Assembly (NCBI RefSeq): GCF_003352165.1
Contig: NZ_CP029176.1
Location: 248,001 to 312,000, forward strand
From: Acidibrevibacterium fodinaquatile
GTDB lineage: Bacteria; Pseudomonadota; Alphaproteobacteria; Acetobacterales; Acetobacteraceae
Direction: 5' to 3'
Length of the DNA stretch: 64,000 nucleotides
This document shows, one piece after another, positions 37,849 to 47,270 of this stretch. Both the position numbers and the translations under genes were made by a program. The notes beneath the pieces were generated by a model. The model ran no database searches. It saw only the letters and a list, made by a program, of their open reading frames with translations, and had not been told where the DNA came from. Within the stretch, counting starts at the first letter, position 1, and the number at the start of each line of letters is the position of its first letter.

Positions 37849-37873
37849 CGCCGGGGCAAACCGCCGCGGCCGG

Positions 37874-38008
37874 TCACGCCGACAGGCGCTTGCGGCCCTT
37901 GGCGCGACGGGCGGCCAAAACCTTGCGTCCGCCGACGGTGGCCATGCGGGCACGAAAGCCGTGGCGGCGTTTGCGGACCAGCTTCGAGGGTTGATAGGTG
38001 CGCTTCAC
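37874..38008 (-). CDS. rpmH: 50S ribosomal protein L34
   Basis: A 44-residue basic protein, too short for most ORF lists. Read on the minus strand from GTG 38008 it gives [18 protein letters not shown], then [20 protein letters not shown], then RKRLSA: a complete, canonical L34. First gene of the operon that continues with rnpA. Confidence 0.97.
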   Translation of the reverse strand: MKRTYQPSKLVRKRRHGFRARMATVGGRKVLAARRAKGRKRLSA

Positions 38009-38077
38009 GACGCTCTCCACATCAGGGGCATGCTACAAAGGCGGGTGCCGACCGATCGGACCCGCCGCCGGGCGGTG

Positions 38078-38106
38078 GTATAGGGGCAGGGCGGCGATTG
38101 CGTCAA
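38078..38106 (-). promoter_or_regulatory. Sigma-70-type promoter of the rpmH operon
   Basis: On the minus strand TTGACG (38101-38106) and CTATAC (38078-38083) are separated by exactly 17 bases. The -10 lies 70 bases before the rpmH start. This is the best-formed promoter in the window. Confidence 0.75.
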
Positions 38107-38122
38107 TCACCTGACGCGGCGC

Positions 38123-38845
38123 ATGATGGCTAGCATGAGGAAATCGCGAATCGCCGTGACGCGCATCGTGCTTCTGGGGCTGTTCGTCGCGATCGCCGCT
38201 GCCATCGCTGCCTTCGGCATGCCGGGTTGGCTGAGTTGGGCGGCGCTGGCCGCGCACCAGACGGAGTTGCGCGATGTCGCGGCGCGTCATCCCGCCGGCG
38301 CGGCGGCGGCCTATATCGTGGTTTATTGCGCGGTGGTCGCGCTTTCGGTGCCGGGCGGCGGCGTGCTCACGCTCGCGGGCGGGCTGATGTTCGGCCCCTG
38401 GCGGGGCGCTCTCTTTGCTGTCCTCGGCGCGAGTTCGGGGGCGGTGTTGCTGTTTTTGCTGGCGCGGAGCGTGTTCGCCGCGCCGCTCGCGCGTCGGCTC
38501 GGGGGCTTTGCCGAGCGGCTGCGCGATGGCTTGGCGCGCGACGGGTTCAACTACCTGTTGGCACTGCGGCTGGTGCCGGTGGTGCCGTTCTGGCTGGTCA
38601 ATCTCGCGCCGGCGCTGCTCGGCATGCCGCTCCTCCCCTATGCCGGCGCGACCGTTCTCGGGATCATCCCGGCGAGCGTGGTGTTCGCCGGCGTCGGCGC
38701 CGGATTGGGCGATGTGCTGGCGGCGGGACATGCGCCCGATTCGCGGCTGCTTTTTGCGCCGCGCTTCCTGTTGCCACTGCTCGGTCTTGCGGCACTCGCG
38801 CTGTTGCCGACGCTGTGGCGGCGGTGGCGAGCGTGTTCCGCATGA
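38123..38845 (+). CDS. TVP38/TMEM64-family (VTT domain) membrane protein
   Basis: A 240-residue integral membrane protein. After an N-terminal helix the VTT core shows ALSVPGGGVLTLAGGLMFGPWRGALFAVLGASSGAVLLFLLARSVF, then the conserved RLVPVVPFWLVNLAPALLGMPLLPYAGATVLGIIPA. Relatives include DedA-type and eukaryotic VMP1/TMEM41B lipid scramblases; bacterial TVP38 members have uncertain function. Several ATG codons crowd the start (38123, 38126, 38135). It is divergent from rpmH. Confidence 0.85.
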   Translation: MMASMRKSRIAVTRIVLLGLFVAIAAAIAAFGMPGWLSWAALAAHQTELRDVAARHPAGAAAAYIVVYCAVVALSVPGGGVLTLAGGLMFGPWRGALFAVLGASSGAVLLFLLARSVFAAPLARRLGGFAERLRDGLARDGFNYLLALRLVPVVPFWLVNLAPALLGMPLLPYAGATVLGIIPASVVFAGVGAGLGDVLAAGHAPDSRLLFAPRFLLPLLGLAALALLPTLWRRWRACSA

Positions 38846-39023
38846 TAAAACGGGCCAAACCCTTGGGTCGAGACATAAATCCTCTTGCCAGAGTCCCATG
38901 AACCGTTCACATATCCGTGTTATGCAAACTGATTTTCTCCCGCGTGTTGCTGTCGCTTGCGCCGACGCTCCCGGCGGGGAGAACGGTGTGGCGAGGACAC
39001 GGGTGATCTAGCGGCGCGGCGCG

Positions 39024-40463
39024 ATGGCGGCGAACCCGGCTCGCGCGTCGTATCGCAGCCTTTCCTCCCGGCTGCTGTGGCTCACTTTGGCGATCGTGCT
39101 GCTCACCGAGGGGCTGATTTTTTTTCCGAGCCTCGGCCATGAACGCCGCGTCTGGCTGCAACGCCATGTCCGCGAGGCCAATATCGCCGCCCTCGCCGTC
39201 GCCGGCGCGCCGCATGGCCTCCTCGATCCCGCGACCCGCGACGATTTGCTGCGCCTTTCCGGCGACGAGCTGATCCGCCTCCATCGCGCCTCCGGGGTTG
39301 AGCTGGTGCTCGCGCCGCCAGAGGAGATCACGCCGGTGGCGCGTTATGATCTCCGCCATGAGACGCAGCTCGCGAGCGTCGGCTATGCCCTGGTCGATCT
39401 GTTTCGCAGCCAGGACCGGCCGATCACCATCATCGGCAACAGCCCGCTGCGCCCCAAGACGGTGGTCGAGCTGATCATGCACGAACGCGAACTGCTCGAC
39501 GTTCTGCATGACTATGCCTGGAGCATCGCCGGGCTGTCGCTGATCATCGCGGCGGTGACCGGGGCTTTGGTCTATTTCGCCATGCTGGCCTTGCTGGTGC
39601 GGCCGATCCGGCGGATCACCGGCTCGATCGTCGCCTTTCGCGCCGATCCTGAGCGCGGCGTGCCGATCGATGCCGAAGCGGTCAGCCTGCTCGGCGATGA
39701 CGAGATGGCCGAGGCGGCGCGCGAGCTTGCCGATATGCAGCGCGAATTGCGCGCCGCGCTCTGGCGCAATGCCCGGCTCGCCGCCCTCGGCACCGCGGTT
39801 GCGACGGTGAGCCACGATCTTCGCGGTATCCTCGCCTCGGCGATGCTGGCGGCCGATGGCCTGACGCAGAATGTGGATGGCCGCGTGCGCCGCTCGGGCG
39901 AAATGGTGGTGCGGGCGATCGAGCGGGCGACCGAGATGGTGCGGCGCACCCTCGATTTCGCCCGCGAGGGACCGCCGCCGGTGACGCGCACCTGCTTTCC
40001 GCTGCGTTTGCTGATCGGCGAGGTGCGCGAGGCGATGCTGCCGGCGGCGGCCGGCTTCAGCATCGCCCCCTGTCTCGACGACGATCTCTTGATCACCGGC
40101 GATCGCGATCTGTTGTTTCGCGTTTTCGTCAATCTGCTGCGCAACGCCGCCGAAGCGGGTGCGGGGCGGGTGACGGTGAAGGCGAAAATGGCCGCGAGCG
40201 TGGTGGTAATCCTCATCGAGGATAACGGGCCGGGCCTGCCGGAGCCGGTGCGGCAGAATTTGTTTCGCCCCTTCGTCGGCTCCTATCGGCGCGGCGGCAC
40301 CGGGCTTGGTCTTGCCATCGCCCGCGATCTCATGCGCGCCCATGGCGGCGACCTCGAACTCGCCGAGACCGGCCCCAACGGGACGATTTTCCGTCTGACA
40401 TTGCCGAGCCAGCCAGAGGAAAGCACGCCGCCGGTCGTCGCGCGGCAATCGGCGACCCCCTGA
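39024..40463 (+). CDS. Sensor histidine kinase
   Basis: A 479-residue membrane kinase. Membrane helices at about 16-35 and 165-192 flank a ~130-residue periplasmic sensor with no recognised fold; a HAMP-like linker follows. The phospho-acceptor is His264 in TVSHDLRGIL. The ATPase domain has an N-box (VNLLRNAAEAG, about 369-379), G1 (IEDNGPGLP, about 398-406) and G2 (GGTGLGL, 424-430). No response regulator is adjacent; the OmpR-type regulator at 23291 is a candidate partner only by default. Upstream 38846-39023 holds no gene. Confidence 0.92.
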   Translation: MAANPARASYRSLSSRLLWLTLAIVLLTEGLIFFPSLGHERRVWLQRHVREANIAALAVAGAPHGLLDPATRDDLLRLSGDELIRLHRASGVELVLAPPEEITPVARYDLRHETQLASVGYALVDLFRSQDRPITIIGNSPLRPKTVVELIMHERELLDVLHDYAWSIAGLSLIIAAVTGALVYFAMLALLVRPIRRITGSIVAFRADPERGVPIDAEAVSLLGDDEMAEAARELADMQRELRAALWRNARLAALGTAVATVSHDLRGILASAMLAADGLTQNVDGRVRRSGEMVVRAIERATEMVRRTLDFAREGPPPVTRTCFPLRLLIGEVREAMLPAAAGFSIAPCLDDDLLITGDRDLLFRVFVNLLRNAAEAGAGRVTVKAKMAASVVVILIEDNGPGLPEPVRQNLFRPFVGSYRRGGTGLGLAIARDLMRAHGGDLELAETGPNGTIFRLTLPSQPEESTPPVVARQSATP

Positions 40464-40544
40464 GGCGCGGGGCGCACGCATTCTTGATCTGCGCGGCGCT
40501 GGGTCGCAAAATCGCCCGCTCAGCGGGGGTAACGGCGAAGCGGC

Positions 40545-43500
40545 ATGGAAACGGGATCATTTTGCCCTTGCGGCAGCGGCTTGCGGGCGGCGCGCTGTTG
40601 CGAGGCGCAAGCGTCAGCGTTCGCGCCCAACCCGGCCGGCTGGCGGCTCGATGGTCTCGTCGATCGCGCACGCAAAGCCGCCGCCGAGGGCAAGGGCGAG
40701 GCGGCGCTCGCGCTGCTGTGCGACGTCCTCGAACTGGCGCCGGGGCGCGGCGATGCGCTGCTGTTACTCGCCCGGCTGCGTAAGGCGCGCGGCGAGACGC
40801 GCGCGGCCGAGAAATTGCTTCAGCGCCTCGTCACGCTCGATCCCAACCATGTCGAGGCGACCCACGAACTCGCGCTGATCCTGTTTGAGCGTGGCGCCCT
40901 CGGCGAGGCCGAAGCCGTCGCCCGCAACGCCGCGCGGATCGCGCCGCATCATCCGCAAACGCATAATCTCCTCGGCATGATCTTCACCGAGGCCAATCGC
41001 GCCTGGCTTGGCGAATATCATTACCGGCGGGCCTTGGCGTTGCGGCAGGCGCGCGACCCGATCCTGCTCGCCAATCTCGCCTGGAGCCTGAAACTCCAGG
41101 GGCGGGCGGCGCAAGCACGGGCGCTTTACGAGGAAGCCCATCGCGCCGCCCCGAACGAACTCAAAACCTTGCTCGGTTGGGCGGCGCTCGAGGAGGCTGA
41201 CCGCGATTTTCCCCGCGCGCTGGCGCTGCTCGAGCAAGCCGAGGCCTTGGCGCCGGGCAATCCTGCCGTTCGCCTCGCCCGCGCAACCTGCCTCGATCGC
41301 CAGGGGCAGGTCGAGGCGGCGCTGGCGCTGTTGGCCGGCGGCGAGCAAGGGGCGCTCGGGGCGACGGAATCTTCGCAAAAGGGCCGCCTGCTCGAGCGGC
41401 TCGGGCGCCATGCCGAGGCCTTTGCCGCTTTTGCCGCCGGCAAGGCGCAGGCCCGCGAACGCGGCGCCCCGACCTATCTCGCGCACGTCGCCGAGGATCT
41501 CGCGCGGCGCTTGCGCGGTTTTTTCACCGCCGAGCGGCTGGCGAGCTTGCCCCGCCTGCGGCCGCCCGCCGGCGGCGCGCAACCGCTTTTTATCCTCGGC
41601 TTTCCGCGCTCGGGCACGACGCTGGTCGAGCAGATCCTGACCCGCCATCCCGCGATCGCCGGCGGCGACGAGCTGCCCTTCGTCAACGATCTGACGCAAT
41701 CCCTGCCGCGGCTGCTCGATAGCACGCTCGCTTATCCCGAAGCCCTCGCCGAACTCTGGATGGCCGATCGCCGCGATGGCCTCTCGCTGCTGCGCGAGGC
41801 CTATTGCCGCGCCGCGCGGCTGGCTGGCGTGCCGGAAGAGGGTGCTGCGGCGCGCTGGTTCACCGACAAGATGCCGCTCAATGAGACGCATCTCGGCCTG
41901 ATCGCGTTGCTGTTTCCGGCATCACCGCTGATCCATCTCATCCGCCATCCCCTCGACGTGGTGCTGTCGGTGTTCTCCAACCATTTGACGCACGGCTATT
42001 ATTGCGCCGCCGAGCTGGAGACCATCGCCCGGCATTATGTTTTGGTGATGGATCTCGTGCAGCATTATCGCGGGCAGATGACGCTCCGCTACCTGCCGCT
42101 CCGCTATGAGGATGTGATCGCCGCGCCGGAGGCGAGTGTCCGCCGCCTGCTCGCGTTCATCGGCGAGCCATTCGACCCGGCGTGCCTTGCCTTTCATGAA
42201 AACCGCCGCCATGCCCGCACCGCGAGCTATGCCCAGGTGACAGAGCCGCTCTATGACCGCTCGCTCGGGCGCTATCGGCATTATCTCGCCGAACTCGCGC
42301 CGGTGATCCCGATCCTCGCGCCGCTGATCGAGCGGCTCGGCTATACGATCGAGGGCAGGGCGCCGGCGGCGATGGCGAGGGGGCTGCCGCCGGCGCCGAC
42401 GCCGCCGGCCGAGACCTTGTCCGACGAAGAGGCCGCCGCCTTGCTCGGGCAAGCGGGCGAGCACGAACAGGCGGGACGTCTTGCCGATGCCGAGGCGGCG
42501 CTGGCGCGGCTATTGCCCGCCCGCCCCGATCACCCGCATGCCCATCACCTCATGGGGGTCGTCGATTATCGCGCCGGGCGGATCGAGGCGGCGCTGGCGC
42601 GTATGGAACGCTCGCTCGCGCTCGCCCCCGATCACCCGCTTTATCTGCGCAATATCTGCGAACTCTATCGCGCCGCCGGCCGTCATGAGGAGGCATTGCG
42701 CAGCGGATTGCGGGCGGTCGCGTTGGCGCCGGACGATCCGCTGGCGCTCGGCAATCTCGGCATCATCCATTATAGCCGCCTCGAGATCGCGGAGGCGCTG
42801 GCCTGCGCCGAGCGCGCGCTCGCGCGCATGCCGGATCACGCCAACGCGCATTTCCTCCGCGCCGAGGCGTTGCTCATCAGCGGCGACTGGGCTGCCGGCT
42901 GGGAAGACTATGAATGGCGGTTCCGCCTGCCGGGCGCGGGGCGCGCCTTGCCCAAGACCGATCGACCGGTCTGGGACGGCACACCCCTTCCCGCGGGACG
43001 GCTGCTATTGATCGCCGATCAGGGGTTTGGCGATGCGCTTCAGTTTTGCCGCTACATTCCCTTTGCCGCGGCGCGGGCCAAGGAGATCGTGGTTGCCTGC
43101 GGGCGCGAGATCATGCCGGTGTTGGCGCAGTTCCGAGAGGTTCGCCAGGTGGTTGATCGTTGGGAGGCGTGCGGCCCGTTTGACGCCTATACCACGCTTT
43201 CCGGCCTGCCGCGCCTCCACCGCACCCGGCCCGAGACCATCCCCGCCGACATCCCCTACCTCACCGCCGATCCAGCCCGCGTCGATCATTGGCGCGAGCG
43301 CCTCGCCTCGCTGCTGCCGGCCGGGCTCACGCGGATCGGCATCGCCTGGGCGGGACGGCCAAGCCATAACAATGACCGCTATCGTTCGATACGGCTTGCG
43401 ACCCTCGCGCCGCTCGCGCAGGTTCCTGGCATCGCCCTGGTCGCCTTGCAGAAAGGGGCCGCGATGGCCGAGATCGCCGATGATCGCGGCCCGGCGCCGC

Positions 43501-43790
43501 TGCTCTCGCTCGGGCCGGCGCTCGGTGATTTCGCCGATACCATGGCCGTCGTCGAAAATCTCGACCTGGTGATTACCGTCGATACCGCGCTCGGCCATCT
43601 CGCCGGGGCGATGGGCAAGCCGACCTGGATCATGTTGCCCTTCGCGCCCGATTGGCGCTGGCGCATGGCCGGCACGACCAGCGCTTGGTATCCGAGCGTG
43701 CGCCTCTTCCGCCAGGGGCATGAGCGGCAATGGCCGGTGGTGGTGGAAACGGTCGCGGCAGCGCTCCGCAGCCATCTCGGGCTGACCTGA
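40545..43790 (+). CDS. SEC-C/TPR/sulfotransferase/TPR/glycosyltransferase-like fusion protein
   Basis: A single 1081-residue frame. Order: a SEC-C-like zinc motif at the start (CPCGSGLRAARCC, 8-19); TPR repeats (about 45-300); a sulfotransferase domain (about 346-610) with PAPS loop LGFPRSGTT (351-359), 3'-phosphate segment HLIRHPLDVVLSVF and HYRGQMTLRYLPLRYEDV; a second TPR block (about 640-790); then a C-terminal GT9/heptosyltransferase-like domain (about 860-1081) with IGIAWAGRPSHNNDRYRS and ITVDTALGHLAGAMGKPTW. There is no signal peptide. TPR-sulfotransferase and TPR-GT proteins are each known; both in one chain suggests coupled sugar transfer and sulfation or protein modification. Acceptor unknown. 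Confidence 0.85.
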   Translation: METGSFCPCGSGLRAARCCEAQASAFAPNPAGWRLDGLVDRARKAAAEGKGEAALALLCDVLELAPGRGDALLLLARLRKARGETRAAEKLLQRLVTLDPNHVEATHELALILFERGALGEAEAVARNAARIAPHHPQTHNLLGMIFTEANRAWLGEYHYRRALALRQARDPILLANLAWSLKLQGRAAQARALYEEAHRAAPNELKTLLGWAALEEADRDFPRALALLEQAEALAPGNPAVRLARATCLDRQGQVEAALALLAGGEQGALGATESSQKGRLLERLGRHAEAFAAFAAGKAQARERGAPTYLAHVAEDLARRLRGFFTAERLASLPRLRPPAGGAQPLFILGFPRSGTTLVEQILTRHPAIAGGDELPFVNDLTQSLPRLLDSTLAYPEALAELWMADRRDGLSLLREAYCRAARLAGVPEEGAAARWFTDKMPLNETHLGLIALLFPASPLIHLIRHPLDVVLSVFSNHLTHGYYCAAELETIARHYVLVMDLVQHYRGQMTLRYLPLRYEDVIAAPEASVRRLLAFIGEPFDPACLAFHENRRHARTASYAQVTEPLYDRSLGRYRHYLAELAPVIPILAPLIERLGYTIEGRAPAAMARGLPPAPTPPAETLSDEEAAALLGQAGEHEQAGRLADAEAALARLLPARPDHPHAHHLMGVVDYRAGRIEAALARMERSLALAPDHPLYLRNICELYRAAGRHEEALRSGLRAVALAPDDPLALGNLGIIHYSRLEIAEALACAERALARMPDHANAHFLRAEALLISGDWAAGWEDYEWRFRLPGAGRALPKTDRPVWDGTPLPAGRLLLIADQGFGDALQFCRYIPFAAARAKEIVVACGREIMPVLAQFREVRQVVDRWEACGPFDAYTTLSGLPRLHRTRPETIPADIPYLTADPARVDHWRERLASLLPAGLTRIGIAWAGRPSHNNDRYRSIRLATLAPLAQVPGIALVALQKGAAMAEIADDRGPAPLLSLGPALGDFADTMAVVENLDLVITVDTALGHLAGAMGKPTWIMLPFAPDWRWRMAGTTSAWYPSVRLFRQGHERQWPVVVETVAAALRSHLGLT

Positions 43791-43821
43791 TGCATCGTCA
43801 AATTTCGCATGAGGGAGTTTA

Positions 43822-43849
43822 TTGACGTATAGGTCAAACGCGGTCTAAT
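43822..43849 (+). promoter_or_regulatory. fadD promoter with MerR-type operator
   Basis: TTGACGTATAGGTCAA (43822-43837) is a palindrome with 14 of 16 positions symmetric. Its first six bases also serve as a -35 box, with TCTAAT at 43844-43849 after a 16-base gap. The core CGTATAGGT recurs before the MerR-type gene at 45602-45610. A regulator bound here could control the acyl-CoA ligase and its own gene. Confidence 0.6.
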
Positions 43850-43919
43850 GACCGTCACCAACGCATGCCCATGAACAGGCTAGCGAGGTGATAGGGGGGA
43901 GGCGATAGGCGGGGAGGTG

Positions 43920-45581
43920 ATGGGCGGGATGGAAACACAAAGCCGAGAGGGTACGGATTTCGCCGAGCACACCCCCGAAACCCTGCCGGATTTGCTGGCC
44001 GCCGCCGCGGCGCGGTTTGCCGCGCGCCCGGCGCTGTGGTTTTTGGGCCGGCGCTGGCGCTATCGCGATCTTGCCGAGACGGTCGATCGGCTTGCCGCCG
44101 GCTTGCAGCGCCTCGGTGTCGGGCCCGGCGTGAAAGTTGGGCTGTGCCTGCCGAACACGCCCTATTCGGTGATGTTTTTCTTTGCCGTGCTCAAGGCTGG
44201 CGGCGTCGTCGTGAACTTCAATCCGCTTTATGTTCCGCGTGAAATCGCGGCGCAAATGGCGGATTCCGAGACGGCGATCATGGTCGCGCCCGATCTCGCG
44301 CGGATCCTGAACCCGGTGCTCGAGGCCGGCGCCAAGCGCGTCATCGTTTGTCCGATGCGCGCGATCCTGCCGCCGCTCAAGGCGCTGGCACTCTATACGC
44401 TGCGGCGGCGCGAGATTGCCTCCCCGCGCGATGGGCGGATCATTCGCCTCACAGCATTGCTGGCTCCGGGCAAACCCACGCCGGTTCCGATCAGGGCGGA
44501 TGACCTCGCGGTTTTGCAATATACCGGCGGCACCACCGGTGTGCCCAAGGGGGCGATGCTGAGCCATCGCAATCTCCTCGCCTGCATGCGCCAGACCCTC
44601 GCCTGCGCGCCTGACGTGACGCCGGGCGAGGAGCGCGTGCTCGCGGTGTTGCCGCTGTTTCACGTCATCGGGATGACGGTTTTGATGAATTGTTCGCTTG
44701 CGATCGGGGCGGAAATCATTTTGCTGCCGCGCTTTGTGATTGCTGATCTGTTGCGGACGATCAAGCAAACGCGGCCGACGATCTTCCCCGCCGTGCCGAC
44801 CATTGTAACCGCCGTGCTGGCCGCGGTGGCGCAGGGTCGCGAGGGAGATATTGCCTCGATCCGTTTGTGGACCGGGGGTGGCGCGGCGTTTCCGGCCGAG
44901 CTTTGCGAGCGCCTCGCGGCTTTGACCGGGAGACAGTTCGTTGAAGCCTATGGGCTCAGCGAAACCTCCGGCGCCGCTGTCTCCAACACCAATTTCTCGC
45001 CAATCAAACCGGGCTCGGTCGGCCGCGCAGTTGCCGACACCGTGATCGAAATTCGCGACCCGGAATATCCCGAGCGGCTTCTCGGCGTCGGCGAGAAAGG
45101 CGAAGTCTGCATCCGTGGCCCGCAGGTGATGATGGGCTATTGGAAGCGGCCGGACGAGACCGCTCGGGCCTTCATCAACGGGGCGCTCCGCACCGGCGAT
45201 ATCGGCTATCTCGATGAGGATGGCTATCTGTTTCTCGTCGATCGTCTCAAGGACGTGATCATCGCGGGGGGCTATAACATCTACCCGCGGGTGATCGAGG
45301 AAGCGCTTTGCCGACACCCGGCGGTTGCCGAGGCGATGGTGATTGGCGTTGCGGATAGCTATCGCGGTGAGGCGCCGGCGGCGTTCGTGACACTGCGTCC
45401 CGGCTATCGTTGCGATACCGACGAACTCAGCGCCTTTCTCGGTGATCAAATTTCCCGCATCGAGATGCCACGGGTGATCGAAATTCGGCAAACCCTTCCG
45501 AAAACCGCCATCGGTAAACTCTCGAAAATGGCATTGCGTGAAGAGCAGGCCCGCTTGCACGAAAGCGGCGGACGTGCTTAA
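43920..45581 (+). CDS. fadD: Long-chain fatty acid--CoA ligase
   Basis: A 553-residue acyl-adenylate-forming enzyme that activates fatty acids for beta-oxidation. The AMP-binding signature LQYTGGTTGVPKGAMLSHRN is present, then YGLSETSGAA, the TGDIGYLDEDGYLFLVDR hinge and the catalytic Lys in LPKTAIGKLSK. GGGGAGGTG precedes ATG 43920; ATG 43929 is an alternative. It leads a run of plus-strand genes (MerR-type regulator, thiolase, dehydrogenase/hydratase, acyl-CoA dehydrogenase) that makes a full oxidation cycle. Chain-length preference cannot be read from sequence. Confidence 0.93.
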   Translation: MGGMETQSREGTDFAEHTPETLPDLLAAAAARFAARPALWFLGRRWRYRDLAETVDRLAAGLQRLGVGPGVKVGLCLPNTPYSVMFFFAVLKAGGVVVNFNPLYVPREIAAQMADSETAIMVAPDLARILNPVLEAGAKRVIVCPMRAILPPLKALALYTLRRREIASPRDGRIIRLTALLAPGKPTPVPIRADDLAVLQYTGGTTGVPKGAMLSHRNLLACMRQTLACAPDVTPGEERVLAVLPLFHVIGMTVLMNCSLAIGAEIILLPRFVIADLLRTIKQTRPTIFPAVPTIVTAVLAAVAQGREGDIASIRLWTGGGAAFPAELCERLAALTGRQFVEAYGLSETSGAAVSNTNFSPIKPGSVGRAVADTVIEIRDPEYPERLLGVGEKGEVCIRGPQVMMGYWKRPDETARAFINGALRTGDIGYLDEDGYLFLVDRLKDVIIAGGYNIYPRVIEEALCRHPAVAEAMVIGVADSYRGEAPAAFVTLRPGYRCDTDELSAFLGDQISRIEMPRVIEIRQTLPKTAIGKLSKMALREEQARLHESGGRA

Positions 45582-45597
45582 AGTTTACGTCAGACAA

Positions 45598-45613
45598 CTT
45601 CCGTATAGGTGAT
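45598..45613 (+). promoter_or_regulatory. Candidate operator before the MerR-type gene
   Basis: CGTATAGGT at 45602-45610 repeats exactly the core of the palindrome before fadD (43826-43834). Flanks are less symmetric here, so this would be a weaker site. It overlaps the ribosome site (AGGTGA) of the regulator, consistent with autoregulation. Confidence 0.45.
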
Positions 45614-45617
45614 CTTG

Positions 45618-46049
45618 ATGGCCAGCGTCCCGGCTGCTCCGTCACATCCTGAACGGCTTTATACGGTCACGCAGCTCTCGAAAGAGATTGGCGTGACCCC
45701 GCGCGCCATTCGTTTTTACGAGGATAAGGGTCTCATCCTGCCGCGCCGCGCCGGCACCACGCGGGTTTATACCAATCGTGACCGCGCCCGCATGATTCTC
45801 ATCCTGCGTGGCAAGCGTCTGGGATTTTCCTTGCGTGAGATCAGGGAATATCTTGAACTCTACGACATCGATACGAGCCAGGGTTCGCAACTTCGCCTGC
45901 TGCTGAAACTGGTGCGCGCCCGCCTTGCAACACTCGTCGAACAAGAGCGCGCGCTCACTGAAATCCTCGCCGAATTGCGTGAGGTGGAGCGCCAAGCGGT
46001 GGCGGCGCTCGAGGCCAAACCCCCGTCGCGCAAGCGCCTTGCCGGATGA
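45618..46049 (+). CDS. MerR-family transcriptional regulator
   Basis: A 143-residue regulator. The N-terminal winged helix is clear: LYTVTQLSKEIGVTPRAIRFYEDKGLILPRRAGTTRVYTNRDRARM. A coiled-coil dimerisation helix follows (about 85-130). There is no cysteine in the effector region, so it is not a metal or redox sensor; it resembles the LiuR-like group that controls acyl-CoA catabolism in alphaproteobacteria. Position between fadD and the thiolase supports that role; a direct effector (acyl-CoA) is inference. AGGTGA lies 6 bases before the ATG. Confidence 0.88.
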   Translation: MASVPAAPSHPERLYTVTQLSKEIGVTPRAIRFYEDKGLILPRRAGTTRVYTNRDRARMILILRGKRLGFSLREIREYLELYDIDTSQGSQLRLLLKLVRARLATLVEQERALTEILAELREVERQAVAALEAKPPSRKRLAG

Positions 46050-46133
46050 GCGAGGCGTTTGACGATGTGGCCATGACGGGAACCCCCGAAGGTTGGGATA
46101 GACACTGAGAAATCAGGGATATGGAACAAAATC

Positions 46134-47269
<1,136 letters not shown>

Positions 47270-47270
<1 letters not shown>

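Noticed and set aside
38907-40481. A 524-codon minus-strand frame opposite the histidine kinase
   Set aside because: The plus strand encodes a kinase with every expected motif; the minus frame is low-complexity His/Arg/Gln-rich sequence without domains.
43845-45560. A 571-codon minus-strand frame opposite fadD
   Set aside because: Antisense of a complete acyl-CoA ligase; no domain and no ribosome site.
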